Shown: positions 12,601-24,420, counted from the first letter of the stretch. The stretch is DNA of 64,000 nt from Guyanagaster necrorhizus (GCF_019112545.1 NW_025064888.1:722595-786594), one strand, 5' to 3'. The notes: generated from the sequence alone by a model not told the origin. Numbers and translations are program-made.

Positions 12601-12855
12601 AGGACACATGTGCGCGGTGGGATTCGTTGTGAGACGGCCTGTGTTGAGGATCAAGGTTACGTCGACGGCACACGTTTCTGTCGCAGCAGATGCCATGGAC
12701 CGATTAGGAAGGTTACAAAGCACGCACGCAAGATAGAAGTCTCACCTAACGTTCACTTGGTACTAATGCTGCCTATAAAACTTCCAGGAACGGGGGAAGC
12801 TGCCATTTTCTCACCCCGCTTTTTTGATTCCCTAACCCGTCTTCGTCGTCCACTC
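9638..12855. other. 3.2-kb unresolved region with weak signs of a spliced gene
   Basis: I could not assemble a recognisable gene here. On the minus strand, 11907-12200 has a convincing intron end: branch-like GCTACTAAC, a pyrimidine run and CAG at about 11950, followed by a short frame ending in TAA. A second minus-strand stop-bounded frame at 12328-12490 has gene-like composition (HGIATSMRHLTWSLRIERD). On the plus strand, 10681-10735 reads MDVKSGKAKRKLAVFSIDG followed by a GT donor, but nothing after it confirms a family. These may be exons of one or two small unrecognised genes or relics. Confidence 0.25.
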
Positions 12856-14290
12856 ATGACCCAGCCAAGAGCCCTTCCAGGTAGGCATTCCTCACAGAGT
12901 GTACTGGGTTCCAAATAACCTTGTGAACGTATCTGTAGAATGTTGGGGACACCGAGGAGTGAGCAGAGGGTCTGATAAGTGACAGGCAACCCATTATTAA
13001 TGCGACGTCCCAGGCTTCAGCAGCGTTCCCTGAAAATACACTCGCAAGCTTCGAAGCTGCCATCCGGGATGGGGCTGAAGGCATCGAGAGCGGTATTTCA
13101 TGCCTTCGGGTTTCCGCGCTTTACGCCCCGTAACCATCGTCAGCAGACGTTCACGTATCGTTGGATAACGTCGTTATAATGTTCCATGATCCGGGTAATC
13201 ATTCAACCCCCTCGTCTCGGTCATAGCTGATGTATTACATCCAGAGCTACAGCGGACGACGAACTCGATAGGTAAAACTGCCGCTGTCCGTGCCGCCGTA
13301 TAGAAACTTATTACGCCGCAGGCAAGATAAAAGAGCGTCGATGGTATGGTCAAGACGGAATGGAACATGTCCGGACAAAGAAGACACCCGTACAATCTAT
13401 CCCCACCTTTGCAGAGACCGTGGCATTGCTTATGAAGGTCGGTGAATTCAGTTGTCGTATTCCTGGAGGTTAATCACTTCTCTACCCGCAGCCAGAGAAT
13501 TCGCACGTCAAGTTCAATGTCGATGTGAAGCCTCAGAACGATCCCGAGCGATTGTTCAAGCTGATGAATGAAACTATCTCGTCTCAGCCTGACTGGGAGG
13601 TCAACCTAGCTCCAAGAATTCTCTTGGGACTTTGGCATCCGCGATTTTTGGGACATGCCAAGTCAATCCTGCCGTATTGCAGGCGATCGCACATCGGAGA
13701 GAGCTTGTATCTGTCTCGCACGTACTTCTGGGACGATTGTGAAGTCTTTTCGGTTAGATTTGGTGTGCTCACGTCGGCCGATGGTCAGAAGTGGGTCCTT
13801 TTCTTCTGTTAGTCGCCGTGGATCGCGGCTGATATGTCGATAGGTTCAGAGAAGAGTGCAAGATGGCGAACAAGAAGATCATGGTGTGGACCGTCAACAA
13901 TCCCGAGCACATGATGGAGGTAGGTTATATATACCCTCCTTCAGCCACTTTATCTTAGCGCTGCGCTAACTGCACGCAGGCGGTCAGATGGGGTGTAGCT
14001 TCGATCCTTACCGATGTGACTAAAACGTGGCTTGACCTCCGTGCTAGTCTGCAAGGTAAACGTGGCTAGGTTCGAGAGATTTCAATTACTCACCCATATT
14101 CCATTTAGTGGATTATGATAAGATCGGAGCCCAGTATGGGCGTGGTTTCTTGTGGACGACCCCGTATTACTACACGCCCTTCCTCAAGTTCCTGGGATTT
14201 GCATCGCAGAAGAGATTAGAGGTGCTTGCGGGACCATTTGATCAGTTCCTGATGCCTACCGCTCCCACCGCTATCAAAGGGGCGGCGTAA
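12856..14290 (+). CDS. glycerophosphodiester phosphodiesterase family protein
   Basis: GDPD-family enzymes hydrolyse glycerophosphodiesters or, in fungi (Pgc1 type), phosphatidylglycerol. Ten exons join in frame to 315 residues: 12856-12880, 12939-12958, 13014-13092, 13147-13194, 13245-13271, 13322-13437, 13492-13790, 13844-13919, 13980-14055 and 14109-14290. All nine introns are GT-AG and 50-60 nt. Residues 9-60 hold the catalytic signature: ECWGHRG, then PENTLASFEAAIRDGAEGIE, DVHV and MFHD, matching the family's HR..E.D..H layout. The middle has KFNVDVKPQND and APRILLGLWHPRF. The C-terminal half has IMVWTVNNPEHMMEAVRWGV and ILTDVTKTWLDLR. The start MTQPRALPECWGHRG is set by the 25-nt first exon. 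No signal peptide is visible. Whether it acts like Pgc1 is inference. Confidence 0.93.
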
Positions 14291-16487
14291 GGAGAATATA
14301 CCAGATAGGTTTATATCGTAAACGTAGAGTTAGACGCGCACTTTCCCATATGGCGGTAGAGTGGTAGTGGATACAGAGGCCGTCATTATTTTGTGGACTA
14401 TTACTTGTATATGTATACAAATGACTCGTATGCTTCTATATTCCATAACGTTTTTTCTATTCGCAGAGATATGGAACAGGTAAGTTGCATTACGACACGG
14501 ACAAGGGTTATCACTTGATGATATGTGTTATATATAATGCATGGGCTATGAGTGGCTGTTATAAATCTGAAAGGACCCCAGGGACGTCGCGCAGATGGGT
14601 GCTTCAACGCACAACTGCGACAAAATGAGCCCGTTTGTAACTCGATAGGTCGTATAGAGCGAAGGAGGATCTTTTTGTGAGTGCAAGGAAGCGGGGATAC
14701 AGACCCTGATACATAAAGATTGGGCATCTTCACGAACAAGGAGATGCCATGATCATAACAGAGCAGAGTAATCCTACGCGCCGCCAGACTGAGTATAGTG
14801 ATCACCAAGTATATGATGCTCTGTTCGCACGTCAAGAACAAGGTGCTCCCCAGGACTAATGGTTCCATACAAGCAGATTCCCTAGAGTGACAGGGTTCTA
14901 TTCGAAAAAAAAAGAAACAGAATAACACGACTTACTACTGCCAGGGTCTCCAAAGTAGCTTCATACCACGGCCATAGTCCGTCCGAGCGCATAGCGAGTG
15001 TGACTGTTATTAAGGAAGGCAAATGCGGACGTGAGGATTGTGGTATATTGACATCTGGTCGGCCACGATATGGGACGTTCGCACTCCTTTTGTTCAGACC
15101 CACACCCCGCATCTGCTCTGTTTCCAGCACATTCAGTGTATCTGCATTAGCCTCGCCCTGGCGCTGCTCAGAGCGAAACCTACAAGGAAGCAGCAAGGCT
15201 TTCCTTCCAAGAAATGTCTTCCTCTCGAAACGGAATTGAAACGTCGCCCGCAACAGCAATCCAGCCTAGCATGGTCAGCAGAAGAGTAACCACGAGTACT
15301 CGCATCGGATCGTCACCATCGTTATCGAGCCTACAAGCCAGGTCTGCCAAAATGCGGGGGAAAGCTGTCGAAACAGACTTGAGGGAAGACCGATCCCAAA
15401 AACGCACATGGCAACTGTACGGAGCGGTGAGGAGAAAAAGGTTTCGATGAACTCGATTGAACTGGCGCCTGTTTTCGTGTTTTCGTCGAGCATTTCAAAT
15501 GAGAAAGGAATCTCGCGGCTCATTGACTAAAGCCAAGACAGAGCTGAAATGCTCGCTTCAGCCGAGAGCCCTGCAGATTCGGCACCCGGGATTGGGCATC
15601 TTTTGGGAGCCGACTGAGCGTTGAAATCCTTGGACGCGTATCACAGACATGGACGCGACAAGGAGGGCTGTACGTAGCCGTTTACCACCATGCATCATGG
15701 TCTTGTGACTTGTAGGAAATAATCGAAAAATCAAAGCGAGGTGAGTGCAAGCGGTTTAACTAGCACTCAGCCCTTGATGACAGTGATATCAATCATTCTG
15801 AGTTAATTGCCGATAAGACCATATGAGTATGAGAGGGCCGACATGTATTCGTAACATTCGACGATTCTACTGCCGAGTCTTCGAAAAGATGACTACCCGG
15901 GTCCGCTGAGTGGCGCCCTTCTGCGTAGAATCTGCTACGTGGTTGATTATCTTAAATGAAAGGTACAAGATTAGCATCAGCTGTCACGGTAGAAGCCATA
16001 TAGCAGTGGTTCAATAGTTTACATGGGAAAATGTCCATCCTACAAAGGCTTTCTCTTAGAATGAAGCCTCACGGGAATTTCTCGTAGGTTCGCTTACCAG
16101 TCGATAACACTGACAGATAAGGACCGTCTCAGGTCTTGTGATCATCGCAGTTCTGGATGAACTTTTGCATGAATGATAAGCCTATCTGTACCCTTCCTTT
16201 TCAGTGACACCCGACTCGAGAAAACATATTAGCATACCGTAGGAGGGACATCCGGCAGTCTTCGGGGTCTTGCTTTATAATTCCCCAAATATAATTTAGC
16301 AAGAAATAAATATTTAGATAACTATTGAATAAGGAACACATCAGTGAAACCATGTGCACGCTTTTCCTCTTATTCCGTGAGCCAATAACTGGCCTTCGCC
16401 AGTGCGGCTGCGTTCTGACTCGATACCGTGTTCAGGCGTAGAAACGCACCTCTTCTTTTGTATATTTGACGGCATTCATCCTTTAAA
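14291..16487. other. 2.2-kb region, possible unrecognised minus-strand gene
   Basis: Minus-strand frames at 14882-15259, 15180-15407 and 15275-15523 overlap in different phases and could be parts of a spliced gene. One has a hydrophobic run (VLVVTLLLTMLGWIAVAG) and another starts MSREIPFSFEMLDE, but I could not find joins that give one sensible protein. The segment 15530-16487 looks like upstream sequence of the next ORF: at 16260-16340 it is AT-rich, and I see no RNA gene. Confidence 0.25.
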
Positions 16488-18344
16488 ATGATGAACACCC
16501 CCACTCACCCTCGTCGGACGCACCGAAAGCGTATATCGGCCCTTCGTTTGTCGTCGGACACGACATCAACGCTTCCCGAGTATATCGCTGCCGGCAATTG
16601 GAAAAGACCTGAACCAGAGACGCCTTCTGATCTGCCACCGGGGTATCCAGACAGTGCAGAAGAGGCTGACGAAGATACTGATTCTGATTCAGGCCAGGAC
16701 CTTTATCTACCACCACGACCGACCGTTTCGTCGGTGACACCATCATCGTCACCACGCCGGAAGCGACGAAATCCTATTCACAGGAAGAGACAGCCTAATC
16801 CAACATCCACCGATCCTTACTTGGATTCTCTACTAGAACGTAGTGTTCACGCTTTAGAAATGTCGAATGCACTATTACAGAGCTCGATATCTACACAGAC
16901 AAGTATGTCGACCATATTGTCGTCAGACTCGCCTGCAGATTCCACCCTGGAGGTCAGTGCGAGAAGGCTTTCGTCGAGAATACGGAATAACCGAGACATT
17001 CATGATGCTTGGGCCGACGATCTCGAGGAGATAAGCCACGGTGTGGATTGTTTGTTCTACGACAGCAGTGGGCGAAATAGTGGGCACTCGCTGAGGTCTG
17101 AAGGCAGCATCAGCATGAGCTTGCCGACGTCCAGCTTGCCGTCGGAGATGCATCGACATCTGCATCGAAGGCGTTCGTCCACGGAGTTTCGTACTGCTCT
17201 CAACGGACCACACTTGCGACTGGAGCCGCAGGCACGGTCGCAGCTGGTGTCTCTACCCCCTAGGGCCCTGACTCAATACGTCGCTAGCGACGACCACACG
17301 ATTGTCTTGCCCTCAACCCTTGGCCTTCGGTCCGCGCCTTCCGCCTATCCTTCTCCCACATTCCCTGTCCCGGCGCCACCGCCTTCCTCACTTCGCGCTT
17401 ACAACATGCTGTCATCTTTAATGACCCGACCTTCGTCAACAGGATCTTCCACTCCCTCATCTACTCTCACGTCACCTTCTTTCCTTTCTCGACGCGGTTC
17501 GAGCGTCAGTACGGAACGTGGAGGTCATTCTCGTTCACCTGCTTCCCGTATTAGAATAAACCAGTCTAAATCATCGCACCAATCCAAATCTCCAGATTTG
17601 GAACGAAGGACACTTCCTGACTCACTTTCCATAGACTTACGTTCTCGTTCTCGAACTCCAAAGCTTACCATGTCGCCTCGCCGGCCTATGACGCCTACTA
17701 TCGAAGAATCTTCTCCCTCGGCATCTAGTTCCTCAGACGGATGCCCAGCCAAGCAGACGGTGAGGTGCCTTCGCAAGATTCTAGATGAACAACCTCCTGC
17801 CCCAAAACCTGAACCCAAAAAGGCTCCTCGATTCATGCCTATCTCCCCTGCTCCCCTTGCCGAAGCTGGGACTTCCACTGCTACTGCTTCCATCTCTCGT
17901 CTGTTCACTAAAGCTATCCACTCTTCATCTGCGCGTCCACCTTCACCGCCCCGACATTCCGCTCTGAAACAATCGTCATCCTCGAACACCACTCCTCGCC
18001 CTTCGCCTACACCTACGCCCTCTGCACTAAGTATACCTGATTTGCTTGGACGCACCGCTAGTTCCAGTTCGGGACGTTCGACACCCAAGCGTATCAGCTT
18101 TGCAGAACTGCCGGAGTCATACGCTGGAACGCGGCCGGGCAGCAAGTTTGCAGACAAGCAGAAAAGACGGAAGAGTAAGCGGAAGGATAAAAGGCAGGAT
18201 GAACTACAGAGCTGGTGGCTGGGATGGTTGATAGGCAGTGGGGTTCCTTCGGAGGATCGTATGGAGGATCGGATGAATAGAGGGTGGGGCGGAGGACGCA
18301 TAGGCGGTGCTTATGGGTCCGGAATTGATGATTGGGCTGTTTAA
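16488..18344 (+). CDS. hypothetical Ser/Pro/Arg-rich 618-residue protein
   Basis: One uninterrupted frame of 618 codons starts with two ATGs and ends in TAA. I recognise no catalytic domain. The N-terminal 120 residues are basic with an acidic insert (EEADEDTDSDSGQD). The segment DPYLDSLLERSVHALEMSNA (about residues 107-126), followed by repeated Ser/Thr, could form a short helix. Residues 240-560 are low-complexity Ser/Pro/Thr. A strongly basic patch (KQKRRKSKRKDKR, near 565-580) precedes a tryptophan- and glycine-rich C-terminus (SWWLGWLIGSG and GGGRIGGAYGSGIDDWAV). The helix and C-terminal motif look like conserved islands in a disordered protein, perhaps nuclear or membrane-associated. 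Shadow frames on both strands are ignored. Confidence 0.7.
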   Translation: MMNTPTHPRRTHRKRISALRLSSDTTSTLPEYIAAGNWKRPEPETPSDLPPGYPDSAEEADEDTDSDSGQDLYLPPRPTVSSVTPSSSPRRKRRNPIHRKRQPNPTSTDPYLDSLLERSVHALEMSNALLQSSISTQTSMSTILSSDSPADSTLEVSARRLSSRIRNNRDIHDAWADDLEEISHGVDCLFYDSSGRNSGHSLRSEGSISMSLPTSSLPSEMHRHLHRRRSSTEFRTALNGPHLRLEPQARSQLVSLPPRALTQYVASDDHTIVLPSTLGLRSAPSAYPSPTFPVPAPPPSSLRAYNMLSSLMTRPSSTGSSTPSSTLTSPSFLSRRGSSVSTERGGHSRSPASRIRINQSKSSHQSKSPDLERRTLPDSLSIDLRSRSRTPKLTMSPRRPMTPTIEESSPSASSSSDGCPAKQTVRCLRKILDEQPPAPKPEPKKAPRFMPISPAPLAEAGTSTATASISRLFTKAIHSSSARPPSPPRHSALKQSSSSNTTPRPSPTPTPSALSIPDLLGRTASSSSGRSTPKRISFAELPESYAGTRPGSKFADKQKRRKSKRKDKRQDELQSWWLGWLIGSGVPSEDRMEDRMNRGWGGGRIGGAYGSGIDDWAV

Positions 18345-20925
18345 CGACTGTCATGACTGTGGTATGTTACTTCGTGTTCTACTATAAACATTCTACTGAT
18401 GTCCCGTGTAGATGATTTCTCTGTCTCATTGCTATATTTTTACCCGTTCTTGATCATATCCTCGCATTGCTTCCTATTCCATCCCTCTTTCATTCCCGGG
18501 CCCTTGCATGTATCGTGATATCGATTCTGTCGTAAGGTTTTCACTGCGCAAACACTTGTTTATATATCGTTAATTATCTATTAACGCACAGTTGTAGCAC
18601 TTTCAGACGTCGGCGTCGTGCGTCTTTACGCTCATTTCGAGTGTGACGTCTCAAAATGTAGCATATCCATGTTCAATGAAAAATTCATCTGGGTGACAAG
18701 ACTATGACATCAAGACTGCATTTAATCTTGTGACAGGCATAACCCAGGAGTTCGTTCCCAGGTGCAAGGACAATAAACCTTTTTCCCAACAAGCGTGTCG
18801 TCTTCGTGACCACCGAGATTATTGGCAACAATCCTGTTCACCACTCTTGTTTGACATTGCGAAGACGCCTCTTGTCCTAGGCCCAATCCCCCGCCCTAAG
18901 GAGCACGTGTAATTCTCTCTTTTATGTCTACTCTATAATGTTGAACCTTTTGTTCGCATGAACAGATACTATCTAAAATTTTCAGCAGATCGGTGGAAAA
19001 GCCCTACGACCAGTAATGCTTCTAGCTCCGACACTGTTAGGTCTCGCAACTCAGCAAGTATCATATTTGACTACAATGTTATTACAACTCAGTTCAGCCC
19101 GAGTGCAGCCCAATTTGAAAAGAATCAGCCATCTGGGGGGACATCAGAGGAATATTCGCAATTTCTCCTGGAACCTGCATACTCACTTATTCTGCATGTC
19201 AGGTAGGCTCAAAGTATTCAGACACATTCAGAGCCACTACTTAATCCTTGTCGTCCTTGATCGGCTCCAACGCGCCGGCCAAAAACATAGTGTTGAGAGT
19301 AGCGTCATGGTTTGTGCCTTCGGTACATACACATGAACGCGCCTAGCCACACTGTGACGAAAGGACAACGACCTACTTTCGTCGCATGTCTCGCGTGCGG
19401 GCGTTGTGGAGTTGGTCGCACCTATGATGGCGAGTCAATGGACCATGACGGGATAGCTGTCGAGGGAACGAACCACAGCTGATGGCCACCGCCTGGGCTG
19501 TTAAAGATGCGCACAGCACCAACAGACAGGTAAAGATGGGTCTCATTCTAGGGGCGATAGTATATCTAAAAGGCCTTACGGACACCAAGGGTTTTTATGT
19601 CCACAAAATGCTGTAGACTCTTCTTCTATGCTACTCTCTCTACCGTCTGTCCTATGGGCTGTTTAGGAAGTTGGAGTTACCATCAGATGACGGCGGTGGA
19701 CTACTACGATACTCATGCACCACACAACGGAATGAAGGCCCGCGTTGGACCCCGCGATTGCATTTGCGAGACAGATCAATATTCACTAAGCAGACGCGTT
19801 AAGCTGGCCTTGTTCGGCGGATTTATGGTCACTTTAATAATTCTTTTTATATCGTTCGCTGTCTTGTCTTCTAGCTGTACCACATGCCCGAGTCCTCATC
19901 GGAAGACACCACAGCAAATATGTGCGTTGGTTCTTTCATGCTTGCGGCAGGCAACCTTCACGTACATTATGTTATTTTCTCTGGCGCTTGCTGTCGGTGA
20001 TCACAGTGGCGTTTACACACCACACGGAACACTCCTCCACCCCCCCTCTCCTACTACCTGTCGTTTCGTAAATGAAAGAGCGAATGCGAATCAATAAGCT
20101 CTGCTGAAACTTGGTTGTCTTCTGTAACCAGTATATCCCAGCCGCACTTCCCAAATTTTCGCAAGTACCCTTCCACTTTCCACATTTCACTGGTTGTCAG
20201 TGAAACTTTGAAGCCACGTTCTACTGGTACGGGAGGACTCTCGAACCTTGGCCTGGTCTACCTAGGCATCGAGTCGTGGAACAAGGGTCGTCTACTCTCG
20301 TCGATAGGTGATTATCTGTGTGCGCCTCTTCGCCCCATGATATTTGGTTATTTTTTTTTTTTGACTCTTGCCCATCAACCCTTGCGTTTCATCCGTTTTG
20401 GTCTCCTAGTAATCGCGGTGCCCAAGATATATTTTTCAAAGCATGGCAGTGTGATTTGTCCGGGGTATATCTAAACTTTACATCTTCCTGGCAAATCAGA
20501 AGTAGGATATGACGGTGAGTATTAACCCCCTCCGCTTATCTACTGATCATCGGTCTGCATTTGAGGTCCGACAAGAGAAGTTCACACACCCACGAGGATG
20601 TAATAGGATCCAGGTCTTGTGCAAGTATTCAGAGGTATAACGTCAGCGTCAGCATGAAGCGCGTCGTGAAATTCTGTGATACGCATTATTCAAAAGCCCT
20701 TATGCTGGAGAACGAATGAAAATATAAAGTACGTTCCTGCCGATCGTACACCTCCGTAAGGCAGTCTCGGGGTAAATAACGAAGTCATTGACTTCATGCT
20801 TCTTGTGGCCGAAGCCATTATCAAGAAGAATCAGTAACCGAGGTCGGCCAAGGTGTTATGATCCCGAACCATTTGAACTTGAATAAAAACAAACCCAAGA
20901 TGCTCTACAGACCGCATTTACGAAC
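18345..20925. other. 2.6-kb region without a recognised gene
   Basis: The first 200 bases are pyrimidine- and AT-rich and probably hold the 3' end of the preceding ORF. A plus-strand frame at 19597-20097 (166 codons) contains two hydrophobic runs (LALFGGFMVTLIILFISFAV and AC-poor TYIMLFSLALAV), but composition and context do not establish a gene. A poly-T tract lies at 20348-20361. Confidence 0.3.
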
Positions 20926-21450
20926 ATGCCTCTTCACCGCTTCTACATTCCTGTCGGATTCTATTCCAAAGAGGATAAAACCGCTGTCGTCAAAGCCGTC
21001 CAGCAGTGCTACTCCCACCTACCCAAATTCTACGTCGTCGTGATCTTCATTGAGGTAGACAAGGAGAATTTCTATGTCGGAGGGGAGGCCACCGACAACT
21101 TTGTCCGCATAGTCGTACATCATATGGCCACCCATTATCACAGGTATGCTCCCAGGTCGGTATAATCGGTGCGCGATTGAAAAGGTCATGTAGCGATGAG
21201 CGCAAGAAAGAGTTCAACGAGAGATACAACAAGGCGTTGGGGCCATTCATAAAGGCACGGGGTGCTGACTGGGAGATACAAGTCGCGGAGATGGACGTGG
21301 GTATTTTCAGTTGGTCTTGCATACTGTGGAAGTTGACGATTTGTTTTACTATAGCGAGGCATGTGGGGGATAAACGGCATCAAGCCCCCGCCACGTAACT
21401 CGGAAGCAGAAGCCCTTTGGTACAAAGAGAACAGGCCTTCGGAGTACTAA
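20926..21450 (+). CDS. tautomerase superfamily protein (cis-CaaD-like)
   Basis: Members of this group are small enzymes that use an N-terminal proline as catalytic base or nucleophile (4-oxalocrotonate tautomerase, cis-3-chloroacrylic acid dehalogenase). Exons are 20926-21143, 21194-21296 and 21355-21450, with GT-AG introns of 50 and 58 nt, giving 138 residues; the family norm is about 145. The start MPLHRFYIPVGFYSKEDK puts Pro directly after Met. Other family-like blocks are FYVVVIFIEVDKENFYVGG, NFVRIVVHHMATHYHSDE, GPFIKARGADWEIQVAEMD and ENRPSEY at the end. The natural substrate is unknown; similar fungal proteins are common and mostly uncharacterised, so dehalogenase activity should not be assumed. 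An AT-rich leader precedes the ATG. Confidence 0.9.
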
Positions 21451-22331
21451 ATTCTGCTGAGAGGAGAAAGCGAGTGCCAATAATGTATAACATACACACT
21501 TGTCACGACTATCGTCTGATGAGATGAGATTCTTCCTATCTGATTTTCATTCGTTCATGTCGGAATGGATATAAGTCTGGACAACAGGTACATTCGGACA
21601 ACCAACGATGCCTTTTAGGATATGTACATGACCAACAGTTTTGGGATTTCATGTCGTCAGAGTAGCATGCGGGCCAAGAGTACATGTTCCTGTGATGATT
21701 ATAAAAGTCAATCTTCAAGGAAAATTAATAATTGAAAGACAACGTACCGTTTGAGCATAAGCTTCATGAAAACGATTGACTTTATCGGTTCTTGATCACT
21801 ACCACACCTGGGTTAAATGTCTATGCTCATGAGCTCCAAAGTAGAAGGGTCGGGTGCGAATATCCCTCGCAAAACTCCCGCTACTTTGAACAGCATGGGT
21901 TTCCTCGATGACTATCAAAACAAGCTACAAGAAGGCGAATGATAATCGAGTCAGAGAAGTCGGCAGCTAGGGTACCGGACTATGGAACGTGTGTTTGAAC
22001 TCTTCGCTGTAGATACTAGTTGATACGGGGACTCGTTCAGAGTTTTCTCGTGCATCGAAATGGCAATAGATAATCTGTCGCTCTTTTTTTGCGTTCTTGG
22101 CCGATGTTTCTTTTCAAGTAATGTAGGCTAAATGTCGTGGCACAGCGCCTGAAGTTCTTTATTTGATCAAGCAGGATTTCATCAGTGATAGTGACATAGG
22201 GTTCGAGCAGTGATATACAGTGACATAGACGTTCTGGTTATGTAGCAAGCAGGTCTGGCTAGAAAGATTCATTAATGTTAGCTATTGCGGCCTCGCCTAA
22301 GCCATCTGAAATGGACATACATCTCGCACTC
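21451..22331. other. 0.9-kb convergent intergenic region
   Basis: The tautomerase and NDUFAF3 genes converge on this gap, which should hold both 3' ends. Only short frames without family resemblance are present. A TTTTTTTT run lies at 22084-22091. I see no RNA gene or repeat. Confidence 0.4.
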
Positions 22332-22982
22332 CTATTTTGAGGGTAGAAACGACTTTTGCCATACGTGGGGTGAAAGAGGAAGTAAGGCAGCGGCTACTCG
22401 TCGGCCTTCCTCCGCCAATACATTATACGTCGAGCAAGCATTTTTCTGAAGAGAGAAAGGATAAGATAATGAAGTCTCAAGAGACACGGCAAGCGTACGG
22501 TGTCCATTGTATCCATTTGGATGCCCAATTGGCTCATGTATGGCTGAATAAATGGCGGTGGTTGTACTAATCGCGCACCCGTTCCGAAAAGTAATATTTC
22601 TGCTAAATATTAGCGCATATAGCCCATAGAACAAGACTAAAAACAGACCGGGTCTAGGTGAAACAAGGTCAAAAATTTCCAGGTGTTCCTTCCCCCATCC
22701 CTGCCACAAAGTCTGTGGCACATCCCATAGAAACACCTGTCCTTCTACAAAAATGCACGCCGAAGGTAGAACAAGTCCGTCGACCAGCTGAATGCCTTGA
22801 TTGGTTATCCTCTTGACTTGAACTGCCGGTGGATTGTCGTCGGCGAGGATGTTGGTCAGTCCTCTGCCTCTGTCGTGATCACTCAGGCTTCTCCAACATG
22901 TGCTTGAGTGCAAAAGACGAGACACTGGGAAGCAAAATGCTCGTTGGCGAATAGGAGTGAGAACGCCTCGTAGACAGTGCAT
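22332..22982 (-). CDS. NDUFAF3: NDUFAF3-type mitochondrial complex I assembly factor
   Basis: NDUFAF3 (Mth938/DUF498 fold) helps assemble the matrix arm of respiratory complex I. Exons are 22649-22982, 22499-22599 and 22332-22445, with GT-AG introns of 49 and 53 nt, giving 182 residues, matching the usual 180 or so. The start MHCLRGVLTPIRQRAFCFPV followed by SRLLHSS looks like a mitochondrial presequence. The domain runs from about residue 55 on: GIQLVDGLVLPSACIFVEGQ, then FLWDVPQTLWQGWGKEHLEI, EILLFGTGARLVQPPP, and DTKNACSTYNVLAEEGRRVA near the C-terminus, the last spanning the second splice junction. It lies 140 bp downstream of the EVE-domain gene on the same strand, but no functional link is implied. 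Confidence 0.92.
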   Translation of the reverse strand: MHCLRGVLTPIRQRAFCFPVSRLLHSSTCWRSLSDHDRGRGLTNILADDNPPAVQVKRITNQGIQLVDGLVLPSACIFVEGQVFLWDVPQTLWQGWGKEHLEIFDLVSPRPGLFLVLFYGLYALIFSRNITFRNGCAISTTTAIYSAIHEPIGHPNGYNGHRTLAVSLETSLSYPFSLQKNACSTYNVLAEEGRRVAAALLPLSPHVWQKSFLPSK

Positions 22983-23122
22983 CCGTAAGTGGGAGAAAGA
23001 GATGACGTCATGGTCACATTCTCAAATAGAAACACGCGATTGGACAACTGCGTTTCTGTGAATTATGATATATACAACGTTGAGAGGTACGACTGGAAAA
23101 TACAGAAATATAATAGAAAAAA

Positions 23123-24420
23123 TTAGACAGGCGCGGCAGGAGCAGCTGAATAACGTCTAGTTGACCTACGAGTACGCAGAACCTCGTCTGGAGGTGTAGC
23201 CGCTTTGCGTTTCTTCCCTCGCTTTGACGTTGTAGGATTCGACGGTTCATCATCATTCCCTCCTTCCTCGGACTGATCATCCCTATCCTTAGCAGCGACT
23301 TTCTTTAGTCGTTTAGAGGAAGAAGTGCGCCCGGCTTTCATCTGAGTCTTCTGCTCCGACTTGATATTCAGATCTTCCCAGCCTCCTTTCTCTGACAAAA
23401 GCTTGATCGCATCCCAGGCTTTCTCACCCACACGCTGAATGCTTAGACGTCCACGGGTGATGAGGTCCATAGCTAACAAGTGTTAAACTCGGAAAAGCCC
23501 TGGGAGAAAACGGACCTACATCGAATAGCTTCAGCATCAGACTGACTGATGTAACGGACATTTTCGGGTACAGATTCGATACTTTGGGCGCCTATGTAAC
23601 GCAAGAAGGACAAAGGAACGAAGTGCTGTGCTCGCGCTGTAAACTTGAGGTCGACCATGAACCATTTGGGTTTCTCCTTGTCTGATTTCTAGAAGGATTT
23701 ACGATGAAAAATATGGTGAAGGATGCCAATGAGGAGTGGGACATACAGGGTCGAAGTATGGGTGCGAACTTGAAGGAAGGAAGGAGACTATTAGCACGTA
23801 CGTGACGACGCAGACGTGAGCAACATACGGATCCCAAGCAGTGTCTGCGCTTCAAGATTGATATTGAGCGTGCAGAGATTGTGGCTGATATTATACACCT
23901 ACGATCGGGATATGCTTCTTTGACCACCTGTGAGGACAACATAAACGAAGATGGGCGGGAAGAGGCAGGGCAATCAGACCTCAGCAAAAGCCGCGATTCC
24001 TTGATGCAGGAACGCGTCAAAATCCAATCTACGATAGGAAAAGACGAGACGAACCAGGAACTTTGCAATTCGAGTGGTAAAAAAGAGCCTGGGGCTTGTC
24101 AGCGCGTTGCCTGAAATCAGTAACGGAACCGAACTTTTCGTACCTTGTCTCCAACTTTCATCTCTTTCATAAGATTTCTCGCCTCGTAGTTCCGAACACC
24201 TTCCCACGACGATGTAACGACGGTCTCAAAATCGTCGACGCTAAACTGCCCGGACGTCTATAAGACCCTGCGACAGTCATGAAAAGTGACTGTACCTTGC
24301 GCTGTATCGTGAATATTGTCCGTAACTCAGAAACGGGAACGTTACCTTTACATCCTTTCCCTTGACGAAGCGAGAGTCGGGCTCTGCCTTGAGCAGCCAA
24401 AAATTCCTAGGTTTGGACAT
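23123..24420 (-). CDS. EVE-domain protein (THYN1-like) with microexons
   Basis: EVE domains are PUA-like folds related to readers of modified bases; eukaryotic THYN1 is the closest named relative. Nine exons join to 270 residues: 24346-24420, 24144-24245, 24055-24088, 23980-23999, 23903-23927, 23829-23844, 23747-23768, 23520-23688 and 23123-23472. All introns are GT-AG; the first is 100 nt and the others 47-60 nt. Four consecutive exons are only 16-25 nt. Domain blocks are NFWLLKAEPDSRF, SSWEGVRNYEARNLMKEMKV, LFYHSNCKVPGIAAFAEVVK, WDPSHPYFDPKSDKEKPKWF and MVDLKFTARAQHFVPL. After about residue 185 a Lys/Arg- and Glu-rich tail (KRLKKVAAKDRDD, KRGKKRKAATPP) suggests a nuclear, nucleic-acid-associated protein. 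Binding specificity is unknown. Confidence 0.92.

Noticed and set aside
12469..12918. A 149-codon plus-strand ORF
   Set aside because: It overlaps the start and first intron of the confirmed phosphodiesterase gene, whose frame is different.
19597..20097. A 166-codon membrane protein gene
   Set aside because: Two hydrophobic runs exist, but there is no family resemblance, no splice support and the codon composition looks non-coding.
22198..22240. Short repeat of AGTGATA / GTGACATAG
   Set aside because: Only two imperfect copies of a few bases; no longer-range repeat unit.
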